DNA of 64,000 nt from Pedobacter sp. SYP-B3415 (GCF_004138205.1 NZ_RXNQ01000034.1:233074-297073), one strand, 5' to 3'. Positions 10,143 to 20,825 are shown, counted from the stretch's first letter. The notes: generated by a model not told the origin, from the letters alone. A program made the numbers and translations.

Positions 10143-10921
10143 AAGGCTATCTGGCTTGTATGCTTTTTTGAAAAAAAGGCAGTTATATATTAGCCTGACG
10201 GGCGGGGACAATGGCGCTGCGGTGCCGGCTCCGCTGATCCGCCATAGAGTGAAAACTCGAACCCATCACTTCTGCATTTTCATAAAAAGATCTTGTGCAT
10301 TTTTTAGCAAGCGCTCCCTGTCCACCGAAGAACATTCATCCGGGTGTCCATTCTTATAATTTAAAAAAAGGTGATTTTCGCTTATATTTTATGTATGCGA
10401 TTCGTGAAAAACAGCAACTATATTAAAAAATATTAAGCAAACTTGCTTGTATTTCGATTGTCTTTTAAGTTTAATGCGGAAATATGTGTACAAATCCGTC
10501 ATTCGCTCATTATTAAAAGCCAGATATGTAATGTTATTAATATTTTTAGTGCCTTGATTGATGTTTTTTGGAAAATTCTGTCTGAAATACAATGTAAAAG
10601 GTCTATTATTTTGCGATATGATCGATTATTTAAGGTATGGCTAAGCATTTACATGAAACCTTTCCATACTAAGCTTATTTCATAGGTGTTGTTGAACGAT
10701 TTGAACGACTAAAACATTAGTTGTCTGGAATTCGACAATGTTTTTTACTAGTGAGGGTAATTTTAGTGTTTCTAATAGGGTAAACGAGCTGTCTTATTTT
10801 TCTAATGTATTTCTAATTTGTATCTATTGTCAAGGTTTTTTCGTGTTGGTGTTTATCAATGTTAACCTTTAGCATTGATTTTAGTTTGTTATGTTAAATT
10901 ATGATAAAAATTATTTAACTA
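10143..10921. other. AT-rich non-coding region between transport units 1 and 2
   Basis: About 780 bp separate the unit-1 terminator from the unit-2 promoter candidate. Base composition falls sharply to AT-rich from about 10350. The short ORFs here (60-80 codons, both strands) show no domain, signal peptide or plausible codon pattern, and I treat them as chance. Such long AT-rich leaders are frequent upstream of SusC operons; an uncharacterised small RNA could be hidden here, but I see no strong hairpin. Confidence 0.45.
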
Positions 10922-10952
10922 TTGTTATTGGTTATTTCATATCATATTTTAG
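10922..10952 (+). promoter_or_regulatory. Candidate Bacteroidota promoter for SusC unit 2
   Basis: TTG at 10922-10924, a 20-nt spacer and TATTTTAG at 10945-10952 match the Bacteroidota -33/-7 pattern (TTG, 19-21 nt, TAnnTTTG) with one -7 mismatch. The expected start near 10958 leaves a leader of about 35 nt. An analogous TATATTAG box sits at the same distance before the SusC gene at 17759. Confidence 0.4.
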
Positions 10953-10991
10953 GCCAATCATTAATCATTAACTAACCTAAATTTCTAATTC

Positions 10992-13900
10992 ATGAAAAAA
11001 CTTCTACAAAGTTTGTTCATCTTGCTGTGTATTGCCGTTTCGGCTGTAGCACAGGAAAGAACCGTCAGCGGTACTGTTACCGCGCAGGAAGACGGCCTGC
11101 CGATTCCCGGCGTGACGGTGCGTGTAAAGGAAGCCCAGGGAGTTGGAACACAAACCAACGCCAATGGTAAATTTACGTTACGTGTTCCGGCAGAAGCCCG
11201 TACGATTGTTGTATCGTATCTGGGTTACGTATCACAGGAAGTTGCAGTCAGAGCTGGCAACATCAATGTTGTCCTTGTACCGGACAGCCGCTCTCTAAGT
11301 GAAGTTGTTGTTACGGCGGGTGGTCTTCAGGCCACGAAGGCCCAGTTGGGTACAGCAACTACTACCGTACGTGCAGAGCAATTGACGCAAGCCAAACAAA
11401 CAAACGTTGCTTCAGCCCTTTCGGGCAAAGTTGCCGGGTTGCAGCTCAATGCTGTCAGTACCGGTGTCAACCCAAACTATCGCCTGGTTCTTCGCGGTAA
11501 CCGTTCCCTTCTTGGAAACAATGAGGCCTTGGTTGTAGTTGATAACATCATTTCTCCGCGGTCAATCCTTGGTAACCTTAATCCGGATGACATTGAAGAT
11601 ATTCAGGTACTGAATGGCGGCGGTGCAGCAGCACTTTACGGTTCGGAAGCATCAAACGGCGCGTTGATCATTACAACCAAAAAAGGCAAAAATGGAGTAA
11701 CGTCTTATAAGATTGGTCAGACAACCAATGCAGAGTGGATCAGCTTTTATCCAGGTCTCCAAACCAGCTTCGGTTCAGGTGCCGATTCAGATCTCCAAAT
11801 CTACACACCTCATGAAAACCAACAGTACGGACCTGCTTTCGACGGCACTTTGAGACCGATTGGAGACAGGCTTGAAGACGGCAGCATGCAATCTGTAGTA
11901 TACTCACCGAATAATTCAAAAAAAGAATTTTGGGATACAGGTCTGACAAATACGACCGACTTTTCGATGACAACTGGTGATGAAAAATCAAAATACTATG
12001 TTTCCGGCCAGTATGTCGACGTTAGCGGTACAACGCCGAAGGACCGCTGGAACCGCTTCTCGACCCGTATTAACGGAAACAGAGACTTCGGAAAGGGGGT
12101 TAGTCTTGATTTTACAGCAAACTACATTCAAAACCGTTTCGATGTAACAACAGCAACTTCAAGCATGTATGATCAGATTCTCCAAACGCCGGCGCAGATT
12201 CCATTGACAGCATATGAGGACTGGAGAAACGACAAGTTTGCCAATCCGAACGGCTATTACAATGCCTACTATGCAAACCCTTATTTTACATTAGAAAATA
12301 GCCGTCAAAAAGTTCGTAATGACTATTTGGCTGGTAATGTTGATCTGAACTACAAACCGTTGGATTGGTTAAGTTTCGTTTATCGCGTGAATATAACTAC
12401 GCAAAACTCTTCAAACAAAAACTGGACAGATAGGTTCGTGCTTTCAGCCTATACGAAAAGTCTTGGTCTGTCGGCATTGAAAAACAACGATATACCGGGT
12501 AATGTGTCAGACGGACAATCATTCACATCGCAATTGCTGACTGAGTTTCAGGCAAAGGTGAATAAAAATCTGACTGATGATGTGCGTCTTAACTTTACCT
12601 TAGGCGGCAGTATCAGAAACAATACCGCTAAAAACATTGGCGTAGCGGCTACTGGTCTGACATTTCAGGGTCTGTTCAACATTGATCACCGTACCGCCGC
12701 AAACATTACAGGCTCTGAGAGTAACACAACAGCCCGTCAGCAAGGTCTATACGGCGATTTACGTTTAAGCTACAGAAACTTTCTGTACCTGCATGCAACC
12801 GCGCGTAATGACTGGTGGTCAACCCTGCCGATGGCTAACCGCTCTATCTTCTATCCTGCAGTAGATGCATCATTCGTATTAACGAACGCAATCCCTGCGC
12901 TGAAAGACAGTAAAACCCTAAACTCCTTAAAAGTTCGCGCAGGCTACAATGAGGTTGGTAACGTTAACTTGTCACCGTATGCCTTGTACACGACATTTAA
13001 CCAGGCAGCAGGTTATCCTTATAATAACATTCCAGGCTATGCTATTAGCTCAAGGGTTGTTAATCCCAATCTGAAAGCTGAACGCACCCGTGGTGTTGAA
13101 GGTGGTTTTGATGCCGAACTTTTCGATAGCCGGATTTCATTAAGCGTTACCGCTTATCATACGAGCACAACAGATCAGATTGTTCCTGTGTCAATTAGTT
13201 CTGCGTCAGGCTTTTCAAGTTACCTGACCAATACCGGGGAAGTGACCAACTTTGGTTTGGAGAACACATTGAATGTTACTGCCTATCGCACTAACGACTG
13301 GCAGATCGATGTTGGCGGTAACTATGCATACTATGACAACAAGGTAGCATCTATCAGCGATGCAGTTACAAGGCTGAACCTGTCTACAGGCGGCAACGTG
13401 CAAACTGTTGCTGAGAGCGGTCAGGCATACCCAATGTTAAGAGGCATCGATTACAACCGTGATCCTCAGGGACGTGTTATTGTTGATCCGAGAACCGGTT
13501 ATCCCTCTGCAACAGAAACGGGCGTAATTCTGGGCAACTCAAGTCCCAAACACATTCTCGGCGTTAATTTTACCGTTAGATATAAATCTTTAAGACTAGC
13601 AGCTGTTGGTGAGTACCGCGGTGGGTATATCGCTTATGCTGACGCAGGAAGCTTTGACTTCTCAGGTTCTGGCCTCCGTACCGTGGCTTACAATCGTGAA
13701 CGCTTTGTATTCCCGAATTCATCTTATCTCGATCCTGCTACCGGTCAATACGTTGCAAACAACAATATTACTGTACGTGATGGCGGTGCAGGCTTCTGGC
13801 CATCGGGTGCGTACAATACAGGTATAGCAAGCAACTACACGTTCAACGGGGCGTACTGGAAAATCCGCGAGGTAAGTTTGTCTTACGACATCCCTAAGCG

Positions 13901-14096
13901 CTGGCTGGGCAATAACAAGGTTGTAAAGGGCGTTGTTGTTGCTGCTCAAGGGCGTAACCTGTTCCTGTTTACACCAAAGGAAAACATCTTTACAGATCCT
14001 GACTATATGCTCGGTAACAATGCTATCGGTATCAGTACGTTGAGCTATACGCCACCAACTCGTTTCGTAGGCGGATCTGTTACTGTAACATTCTAA
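10992..14096 (+). CDS. SusC/RagA-family TonB-linked outer-membrane transporter (unit 2)
   Basis: A paralogue of the unit-1 SusC (same N-terminus MKKLLQSLF, same GVNPNYRLVLRGNRS plug variant), 1034 residues. The order is signal peptide (1-20), regulatory-like domain (VSGTVTAQEDGLPIPGVTV), plug ending ITTKKGKNG, then a barrel ending VTVTF. The SusD gene begins with a one-base overlap (TAATG), indicating translational coupling. Together with the DUF1735 lipoprotein two genes on, it forms a three-gene surface uptake complex. Sequence similarity and order suggest that units 1 and 2 arose by duplication. Confidence 0.95.
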   Translation: MKKLLQSLFILLCIAVSAVAQERTVSGTVTAQEDGLPIPGVTVRVKEAQGVGTQTNANGKFTLRVPAEARTIVVSYLGYVSQEVAVRAGNINVVLVPDSRSLSEVVVTAGGLQATKAQLGTATTTVRAEQLTQAKQTNVASALSGKVAGLQLNAVSTGVNPNYRLVLRGNRSLLGNNEALVVVDNIISPRSILGNLNPDDIEDIQVLNGGGAAALYGSEASNGALIITTKKGKNGVTSYKIGQTTNAEWISFYPGLQTSFGSGADSDLQIYTPHENQQYGPAFDGTLRPIGDRLEDGSMQSVVYSPNNSKKEFWDTGLTNTTDFSMTTGDEKSKYYVSGQYVDVSGTTPKDRWNRFSTRINGNRDFGKGVSLDFTANYIQNRFDVTTATSSMYDQILQTPAQIPLTAYEDWRNDKFANPNGYYNAYYANPYFTLENSRQKVRNDYLAGNVDLNYKPLDWLSFVYRVNITTQNSSNKNWTDRFVLSAYTKSLGLSALKNNDIPGNVSDGQSFTSQLLTEFQAKVNKNLTDDVRLNFTLGGSIRNNTAKNIGVAATGLTFQGLFNIDHRTAANITGSESNTTARQQGLYGDLRLSYRNFLYLHATARNDWWSTLPMANRSIFYPAVDASFVLTNAIPALKDSKTLNSLKVRAGYNEVGNVNLSPYALYTTFNQAAGYPYNNIPGYAISSRVVNPNLKAERTRGVEGGFDAELFDSRISLSVTAYHTSTTDQIVPVSISSASGFSSYLTNTGEVTNFGLENTLNVTAYRTNDWQIDVGGNYAYYDNKVASISDAVTRLNLSTGGNVQTVAESGQAYPMLRGIDYNRDPQGRVIVDPRTGYPSATETGVILGNSSPKHILGVNFTVRYKSLRLAAVGEYRGGYIAYADAGSFDFSGSGLRTVAYNRERFVFPNSSYLDPATGQYVANNNITVRDGGAGFWPSGAYNTGIASNYTFNGAYWKIREVSLSYDIPKRWLGNNKVVKGVVVAAQGRNLFLFTPKENIFTDPDYMLGNNAIGISTLSYTPPTRFVGGSVTVTF

Positions 14097-15859
14097 TGAA
14101 ACATCAAATGAGAAAATTATTTAATATACTTATTATCGGGGCAGTACTCGTGTCAGGATCGTCATGTAAAAAATACCTCGACGTGAACGATAACCCGAAT
14201 AATCCTACTACCCAGGATTCAGTAGGCGCAGCTCTTGTTCTTCCGCAGGCTATAGCAACCACAGCTTCCAGTCTGAATAATTATGACAACATGGGGGCAT
14301 GGACTGCTGGTTATAAAGCAAACGCCGGCGGTTACGGCGGTTGGGGAACCGTGTGGACTTATGATCTGACTACAGGCGATTATGCAGCTATATGGACAAG
14401 CACTTACGAAAGCATCAATCAACTTGATTATGTGATCCGCACTGCTTCACCAACCGGAACGCAACGCTATCATCATGCAATGGCGAAAATTTTGCGCAGT
14501 TATTTGTATCAAAAGCTTGTAGATCAATATGGTGATGTACCATATACTGAAGTTGGAAAAGGTTTGAATAACCTGGCACCGAAGTATGATAAATATTCGA
14601 CAGTTTATCAGGGTGTATTTTCAGATCTGACTGCTGCAATTGCTATCATGAACACTCAGGTAGATGCCTCGACTGTAGCTGTTACCAGTGGTCAGGATCC
14701 GCTGTTCGGCGGCGGTGCCGGAAATGCAACAGCGGCTACGCACGCCACCAATACGACAAGATGGAAACAGTTTGCCAATACGCTGCGTTTGAAGCTGCTT
14801 ATCCGGGCAAGACTTGTACCAGATCTGGCCGCATGGGTAAACACTTCTAAAGCCGCGCTCCCTACCGCGGCTACTGATTATCTGACAGACGATGCAATTG
14901 TACAGCCTGGATATTCTTCATCTAATGCGAATCAGTTTAACCCGCGTTGGTCTACCTATGCGTGGAACAATGCCGGAACCTCATTGACAAGTGGATTGTC
15001 TAACGTTCCTACTCCATGGATTCTGTCATTTTATAACGGTACAAAACTGAACGACCCTGCACGCGGCGAGATGATTTATGCGTCGTGGGGAGCTAACGTT
15101 TCACAAAACATCAACGGAAACACCTTTACTTTCTCAGGCCCGGCAACAAACCAACTCGGCTATGACACCGAGCCGGTAAAAAGGGGCGTAGCAGGTTCAT
15201 ACTGGTACAGTGGAAAGCCGCGGTCTGCACGCCCTACCGGAACTACTGCAAATGCCGCTACAGATGTTGCCGGTGTGCTGAAGGCCGCAACCATGGGTAC
15301 ACCTCTACTGCTTGCTGCAGAAGCCTATTTTTTAAGGGCAGAGGCGGCACTGGCTTCAGTGAATATCCTCGCCGGAAATTCACAGACATTGTTCGAGTCC
15401 GGAATTCAGGCATCGTACAATTACCTTGGGAAAAATGCCGCTGGCAATTATATATGGCCTACGGCGGCTGCAACATTGGCTGCCAATTACCGGACTGCAA
15501 ATGTTAACAACTACCTTGTAGATTGGGCTAAAACCGGCGCTCCTGAGGCTACAGACAGAAATAAGGACGTAGAATCGAGGAGACTCGAAGCGATCATTAC
15601 GCAGAAATACATTGCTGTGAACATGATCCACAGCGACGAAGGTTATAATGAATACCGCCGCACGGGCTTCCCTTATATTGTGCAGGGATCAACGGGTGCT
15701 ACGGAAACATTTGCATCGTTGAAATCAGCTAAAACGACACCAGATAAGTTACCAACTAGGATTCTTTACCCGGCGGTTGAATTCCAGGTGAACACAGAGA
15801 ATGTTCCAAAAGGAGTTACTACAACTACAAAGATTTTCTATGCTAAACCTACCCCTTAA
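14096..15859 (+). CDS. SusD/RagB-like lipoprotein (SusD-like_2 type)
   Basis: The SusD partner of the transporter upstream. The gene overlaps its stop by one base; a second in-frame ATG at 14108 (MRKLFNIL) gives a more typical signal peptide and is an equally good start. The lipobox VSGSSC is followed by KKYLDVNDNPNNP, the SusD-like_2 signature. At 587 residues it is longer than the unit-1 partner, mainly through insertions in the second half. Late family motifs are LLAAEAYFLRAEAAL, QKYIAVNMI and YNEYRRTGFP. It binds substrate at the cell surface; ligand unknown. Confidence 0.92.
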   Translation: MKHQMRKLFNILIIGAVLVSGSSCKKYLDVNDNPNNPTTQDSVGAALVLPQAIATTASSLNNYDNMGAWTAGYKANAGGYGGWGTVWTYDLTTGDYAAIWTSTYESINQLDYVIRTASPTGTQRYHHAMAKILRSYLYQKLVDQYGDVPYTEVGKGLNNLAPKYDKYSTVYQGVFSDLTAAIAIMNTQVDASTVAVTSGQDPLFGGGAGNATAATHATNTTRWKQFANTLRLKLLIRARLVPDLAAWVNTSKAALPTAATDYLTDDAIVQPGYSSSNANQFNPRWSTYAWNNAGTSLTSGLSNVPTPWILSFYNGTKLNDPARGEMIYASWGANVSQNINGNTFTFSGPATNQLGYDTEPVKRGVAGSYWYSGKPRSARPTGTTANAATDVAGVLKAATMGTPLLLAAEAYFLRAEAALASVNILAGNSQTLFESGIQASYNYLGKNAAGNYIWPTAAATLAANYRTANVNNYLVDWAKTGAPEATDRNKDVESRRLEAIITQKYIAVNMIHSDEGYNEYRRTGFPYIVQGSTGATETFASLKSAKTTPDKLPTRILYPAVEFQVNTENVPKGVTTTTKIFYAKPTP

Positions 15860-15869
15860 ATCGACAAAA

Positions 15870-16811
15870 ATGAAGATATTTAAATTACTTATTCCTGCAG
15901 TATTGGTGACGGTAAGTCTGTCATCCTGCCTCAAGAATAAATTCGATCAAATGAATCCTGATGGTAGTCCGAGCGTTATTGAGTTCGCAAATCCGTCAGC
16001 GCCATCATCTGAAACACCCGGCGGTTCGGCATTTACAGTGTTTCCTGTTTCTTATCTTTCAGCTACTTCAACAGAAGCCAGTTACAAGATCCAGCTGAGC
16101 GGCCCTGAACCGGCTGCCCAGGATATTATTGTAAATGTAGGTGTGCGCAGTGATGCAGTAACGAAGCTTAATGATGAAAAGAAAATCATTTCTTCTTACG
16201 TTCCTTATGTTGAACTTCCGAGTTCATTGTACACCATCACCACGCCAACCGTTACAATACCGGCGGGTCAGCGAAGCGCAAGTGTAAAAGTCGCTTTCAA
16301 AACTTCAAGCTTCGATTTTAGTAAAAAGTATGCACTGCCTATTGCCATCACCTCTACGAGCTTCGGTTCACCAAGCGGCAATTTTGGGACAATCCTTTTA
16401 AATGTAACTGCAAAAAATGAGTGGGATGGGATTTATTCGGTATCCTCAGGAGTAGTTACCCGGTACACCGCTCCTGGTGTTCCTGCCGGCGATGCATTAA
16501 GCGGAAATCTTGCGGGAAACCCGGATATCACAGCTACATCTATCAATGGCACCACAGTTGAGCTGACAAACCTTCGTTGGGCAGGCGGCAGTTCTGCAGT
16601 ATCAGGAATTGAAAATCTCCGTGCAACGATTAATCCGGCTACGAACCAGGTTACGATGACATCGGGCGTTAACCCGACGCTCCGTAACATTCCTGGAAAG
16701 GACAATAAATATGATCCGGCAACAAAGACGTTCACGCTGAATTTCGATTGGAACCAGACCAGTACGCCCAGGGAGATGACACTCGTAATTAAATACAAGG
16801 GTTCAAGATAA
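15870..16811 (+). CDS. DUF1735 surface lipoprotein (accessory binding protein)
   Basis: I place the start at the ATG at 15870 because it gives a clean lipoprotein signal (MKIFKLLIPAVLVTVSLSSC); an upstream in-frame ATG at 15801 lies inside the SusD gene. The 313-residue product has an Ig-like DUF1735 domain (about residues 35-190, including YTITTPTVTIPAGQRSA and KKYALPIAIT). A C-terminal beta domain starting at NEWDGIYSV follows, as in surface-glycan-binding accessory lipoproteins of PULs. It is the third gene of the unit-2 operon, 10 bp after SusD, and ends before a strong terminator. Confidence 0.85.
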   Translation: MKIFKLLIPAVLVTVSLSSCLKNKFDQMNPDGSPSVIEFANPSAPSSETPGGSAFTVFPVSYLSATSTEASYKIQLSGPEPAAQDIIVNVGVRSDAVTKLNDEKKIISSYVPYVELPSSLYTITTPTVTIPAGQRSASVKVAFKTSSFDFSKKYALPIAITSTSFGSPSGNFGTILLNVTAKNEWDGIYSVSSGVVTRYTAPGVPAGDALSGNLAGNPDITATSINGTTVELTNLRWAGGSSAVSGIENLRATINPATNQVTMTSGVNPTLRNIPGKDNKYDPATKTFTLNFDWNQTSTPREMTLVIKYKGSR

Positions 16812-16825
16812 ACGAACGCTAATCC

Positions 16826-16857
16826 GGAGGGGCTTAGAGATAATCCCCTCCATTTTT
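16826..16857 (+). terminator. Terminator after unit 2
   Basis: GGAGGGG (16826-16832) pairs with CCCCTCC (16845-16851), followed by ATTTTTC. It closes the SusC-SusD-DUF1735 operon. Confidence 0.7.
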
Positions 16858-16881
16858 CTGACATTTTTAAGTCGATACAGC

Positions 16882-17577
16882 ATGCAACGATTCTGTCTAT
16901 TCTTATGCCTGTTCTTAGTTACACTGTCCTCAAGCGGGCAGATCATGAAGGAACACAAGATGAATTTGCCAGACGGGTCAGTGATCAATTATCTGACAGT
17001 AAAAGATCAGCTCAGCGGATTATATACCATTCGAAAAGATGGTGCCGAACTGGCACGGGGTAATTATCTTAACGGAAAACGGGTAGGTAACTGGTATTTC
17101 TTCAGCTATAACAAGGAGCTTGCACTGCGTTACAACTATGATTCAGGAAAGATTCTGTTTGCTGATGAAAAATTGTTGGCCGCAGCAGCAGTTAAGGTTT
17201 ATACAGATACAGAGTCGGTTAGAGACAGAGCTAGTGTTCCGGTTCCTGTTTTTTCTATTCAACAGTACTATTATCTCGCCACTGCTGCCGCCACGGCAGA
17301 GGTTCCCGAGAAAGATCTCAAATATCTTGATAAGGAGAATGTGGTTATTGTAGCGCATATTTCAAGCACTGCAGAAGTGACATATGAAGTACGGTATATC
17401 TTAAAAGGAGGAAAGCAACAAACAAGAACATTCCAACTGGATAAAGGGGCTTTCAAGATTGATTGGATACCGTCTACCGCCGATGGCAAAACCTATGATT
17501 CCGACTTTTTTTTCCTAACAAGGCTGTCTGCAACCCAAGGCAATCAGGAAGGCCACAAACGATTTAGCTGGTATTAA
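16882..17577 (+). CDS. Secreted protein of unknown function with MORN-like repeat
   Basis: 231 residues with an N-terminal signal peptide ending SSSGQ. Residues 50-90 contain a MORN/YwqK-like pattern (LARGNYLNGKRVGNWYFF), a motif found in secreted or toxin-immunity-like repeat proteins. The C-terminal half is beta-rich and unrecognised. It lies between a terminator and the third SusC operon, so it is probably transcribed alone. I do not assign a function. Confidence 0.7.
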   Translation: MQRFCLFLCLFLVTLSSSGQIMKEHKMNLPDGSVINYLTVKDQLSGLYTIRKDGAELARGNYLNGKRVGNWYFFSYNKELALRYNYDSGKILFADEKLLAAAAVKVYTDTESVRDRASVPVPVFSIQQYYYLATAAATAEVPEKDLKYLDKENVVIVAHISSTAEVTYEVRYILKGGKQQTRTFQLDKGAFKIDWIPSTADGKTYDSDFFFLTRLSATQGNQEGHKRFSWY

Positions 17578-17758
17578 TTAACGAAATAACCAAACATTAA
17601 ACAGAAATAAGAAAATCAAAATTGTTGTATTAAAAATGTAATTTTAATGTCATAAATAGTGATGTTCGCATAGTTTTTATGTAATGGCTATGTTACTGAA
17701 CATTGGGAAAGTTATATTAGCCCTCGATTTATTTGTTAACTAACCCAAATTATTATTT

Positions 17759-20700
17759 ATGAAAAAACTTTTACAAAGTTTGTTTTTGCTGATAATTGTG
17801 GCCACAAGCACATTTGCTCAGCAACGAACTATCAGAGGTACCGTCACGTCAGACGATGATGGCCTGCCGATGCCGGGTGTATCTGTTCGGATCAGAGGTG
17901 GCGCTGGCGGCACACAAACAAGTTCAGACGGTAAATATTCTCTTCAAATTGGTGCCCGTGTAACCGAGCTCGAATTCTCGTATGTAGGTTATGCTACCAA
18001 AGTTGTTCCAGTAACAGGTACAACTCTTGACGTCGTGCTTTCAGCTGATTCAAGGTCGCTGACTGACGTAGTGATTACCGGTTATGGTTCTACCACCAAA
18101 GCAAGAGCAACCGGCTCTACCGCTACCGTAGGCGCTAAAGACCTGGAACAAACACCTTTTACGTCTGTTGATAAGGCGCTTCAGGGCCGCGTTGCTGGTC
18201 TTCAGTCTGTTGGAGCCTCAGGACAGCCAGGTGCAATGCAGTCAATCAGAATTCGCGGTCTGGGCTCGATCTCAGGATCATCTGATCCCTTATATGTAGT
18301 TGATGGTATTCCGATCAATTCAGGAGATCTTTCTGTGAACACCACAACGGCAAACGCCCTCGCAGGTATCAACCCGAACGACATTGAAAACATGACAGTT
18401 CTGAAAGATGCTGCTTCAACGGCTATTTACGGCTCACGCGGTGCAAATGGTGTTGTTTTGATCACTACCAAGAGTGGAAAAGCAGGCAAAACGAAAATCC
18501 GTGTGGATTTAGAAAACGGTTTCGTAAAACCCGGAACTTTTAATGACCGTACTCGGCCTTTGACTACTGAAGAAAACATCGAACTGATTGGCGAATCTTT
18601 ACTCAATAACCCGGCTTATGTAAGTCAATATGGATTAACGCCAGCCAACATCCGCGAATTCGTTATTTCTCCAAATGGCTTTGGTTTAAATAAGGATGTA
18701 AATACCGACTGGTATAACGAAGTTGTACGTACAGGAAAACAACAAAGTTATAACGTGTCTGCAGACGGAGGTAACGAAAGAACACAATTTCATGTTGGTT
18801 TGGGCTATTTTACGCAGGATGCAACTACGCTCCGTTCGAAATTTGACCGTTACTCAGGCAATGTAAACCTGAAGCATAACCTGAATGACAAATTGTCTTT
18901 CAGTGCGAACTTATTGCTTTCCACAGCTAAGACCAAAGCGCTTCTGAACGGTGGTGCATTCGGTAATCCTGTATTGGGATCCTTATTCATTATGCCTGAC
19001 GTTCCTTCAAGAAATCCTGACGGTACTCCATACATTTCAGGTGTTCTTGCTCCAGGTGGATCTTTATTCAATCCGCTAGCAATTCTTGATCTTGATAACG
19101 GAACCAATAACACTCAGAAGGCCATCACAACACTTTCTGGCGAATATAAAATCCTGCCTAACTTGAAAATCTCTACTAAATATGGTATTGATTACAATAA
19201 CTTAGAGGAGGATTACTACAACAACCCCAGCTACGGTGACGGAAGAAACGTTTTTGGACGTTCTTACCGCAATTATAACCGTTACTTCAACTGGGTATGG
19301 ACAAGTCTTGTTGACTATCATGCTGACCTTGATGCAAACAAGGACTGGACGGCTAACATCAAGGCTGGCTACGAGGCGCAAAAATCACAACAATACTCTT
19401 CTGCTGCAACGTCTTATAACCTTCCCTTGAATCCGAACTATCAGGTTCCAAGTGTTGGAGCTACGCCAATTACAGCTGGGGGAAGCAATTCTGCTTATAC
19501 CTTTGCATCATTGCTTTCATTGGGTGATATCTCATATAAAAATAAATACGTCGTATCGGGAAGTTTCCGTCGTGACGGTTCCTCACGTTTTGGTATCGAC
19601 AATGTTTATGGCAATTTCTGGTCTGTTGGCGGAACCTGGAATGTTGATCAGGAAGAATTCCTAAGAGGATCGAACTGGATCAGCCAGTTGAAACTTCGCT
19701 CTTCTTACGGTACAACAGGTAATGCAGGCACTGCGCTTAATGCCTGGAGAACACTTTATGGCCTAACCCGTACCGGTTCAAACTTCGTATATGCAGGTGC
19801 AATCGGAAGTGGACCTACGCAGTATGGCGTACCTTCTCTGACCTGGGAAAAAACTAAATCATTCGATGTTGGAATTGACATTGGTATCCTAAAAAACAGA
19901 GTAACCGCAAACGTAGACTGGTATAACCGTCAGTCAACAAGTTTGTTGCTTCCTGTTAACCTTTCATATACAACCGGTTTCGCAAGTTATACTGATAACT
20001 TCGGTGGTATGAGAAACCGTGGTATTGAGGTTACTGTTAACGCTACCCCAGTTAAATCAGCCAGCTTTGAGTGGGCGGTGAATTTCAATATCGCGTTGAA
20101 CAAAAATGAAGTGACATCACTTGTTACGGACAAACAAATATCGAGTCCTTTCATCCGCCAGGTTGGCCAAAACTATCAGGCATATTACCTGCCACAGTAT
20201 GCTGGCGTAAATCCGGCTAATGGATTGCCAAGGTGGTACACTGATGATACGAGAACAAATACCACCGAAACATACAGCCAGGCGCAACGTGTTCTGCTGG
20301 GCAAAGCTGCAGCACCTAAAGGCTTTGGTAGTTTTGGTACGACATTGACCTACAAAGGTATCAGCCTGGATGGTTTGTTCTACTTTAGCTACGGCAGCTA
20401 TCTTTACAATGGTTTCTATCAGTACCAAAACAGCGGCGGCGCTTACCTCGGATCCTTCAACCAGTCCGCTACCGAGCTTGAACGCTGGCAAAAACCAGGA
20501 GACGAAACTTCAGTACCTAAACTGGTATATGCCAACGGTACAAACTCGTTCGCTGCATCTGACCGTCTATTGTACGATGCAAGCTTTATCCGATTGAGAG
20601 ATGTTACTTTGAGTTATACACTCCCAGCATCTTGGGTTAGCAAAGCAAGTTTGACAAACGTTCGTGTATATGCAAGAGGTTCAAACCTGATCACCTTCCA

Positions 20701-20812
20701 GAGAGACAAGAAACTACCTTTCGACCCTGAGTCTGGCGGCGTAGGTGGTACCAACAACTTCGAGCTGTTTATTCCTAAGACCGTTACTTTCGGTGTGAAT
20801 GTTGGATTTTAA
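17759..20812 (+). CDS. SusC/RagA-family TonB-linked outer-membrane transporter (unit 3)
   Basis: 1017 residues: signal peptide (to TFAQ), regulatory-like domain (IRGTVTSDDDGLPMPGVSV), and a plug of the classical type (PGAMQSIRIRGLGSI, LYVVDGIPI, VLKDAASTAIYGSRGANGV). The barrel ends NVGF. The plug differs from units 1 and 2, so only the extreme 5' end is shared with them. It pairs with a classical SusD 13 bp downstream. The leader TTAACTAACCCAAATT is almost the same as in unit 2. Substrate unknown. Confidence 0.95.
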   Translation: MKKLLQSLFLLIIVATSTFAQQRTIRGTVTSDDDGLPMPGVSVRIRGGAGGTQTSSDGKYSLQIGARVTELEFSYVGYATKVVPVTGTTLDVVLSADSRSLTDVVITGYGSTTKARATGSTATVGAKDLEQTPFTSVDKALQGRVAGLQSVGASGQPGAMQSIRIRGLGSISGSSDPLYVVDGIPINSGDLSVNTTTANALAGINPNDIENMTVLKDAASTAIYGSRGANGVVLITTKSGKAGKTKIRVDLENGFVKPGTFNDRTRPLTTEENIELIGESLLNNPAYVSQYGLTPANIREFVISPNGFGLNKDVNTDWYNEVVRTGKQQSYNVSADGGNERTQFHVGLGYFTQDATTLRSKFDRYSGNVNLKHNLNDKLSFSANLLLSTAKTKALLNGGAFGNPVLGSLFIMPDVPSRNPDGTPYISGVLAPGGSLFNPLAILDLDNGTNNTQKAITTLSGEYKILPNLKISTKYGIDYNNLEEDYYNNPSYGDGRNVFGRSYRNYNRYFNWVWTSLVDYHADLDANKDWTANIKAGYEAQKSQQYSSAATSYNLPLNPNYQVPSVGATPITAGGSNSAYTFASLLSLGDISYKNKYVVSGSFRRDGSSRFGIDNVYGNFWSVGGTWNVDQEEFLRGSNWISQLKLRSSYGTTGNAGTALNAWRTLYGLTRTGSNFVYAGAIGSGPTQYGVPSLTWEKTKSFDVGIDIGILKNRVTANVDWYNRQSTSLLLPVNLSYTTGFASYTDNFGGMRNRGIEVTVNATPVKSASFEWAVNFNIALNKNEVTSLVTDKQISSPFIRQVGQNYQAYYLPQYAGVNPANGLPRWYTDDTRTNTTETYSQAQRVLLGKAAAPKGFGSFGTTLTYKGISLDGLFYFSYGSYLYNGFYQYQNSGGAYLGSFNQSATELERWQKPGDETSVPKLVYANGTNSFAASDRLLYDASFIRLRDVTLSYTLPASWVSKASLTNVRVYARGSNLITFQRDKKLPFDPESGGVGGTNNFELFIPKTVTFGVNVGF

Positions 20813-20825
20813 TTAGAAAAGGAAA

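Noticed and set aside
10156..10685. Short plus- and minus-strand frames in the AT-rich gap
   Set aside because: No domain, no signal, overlapping in several frames, and located after a terminator in a typical leader region.
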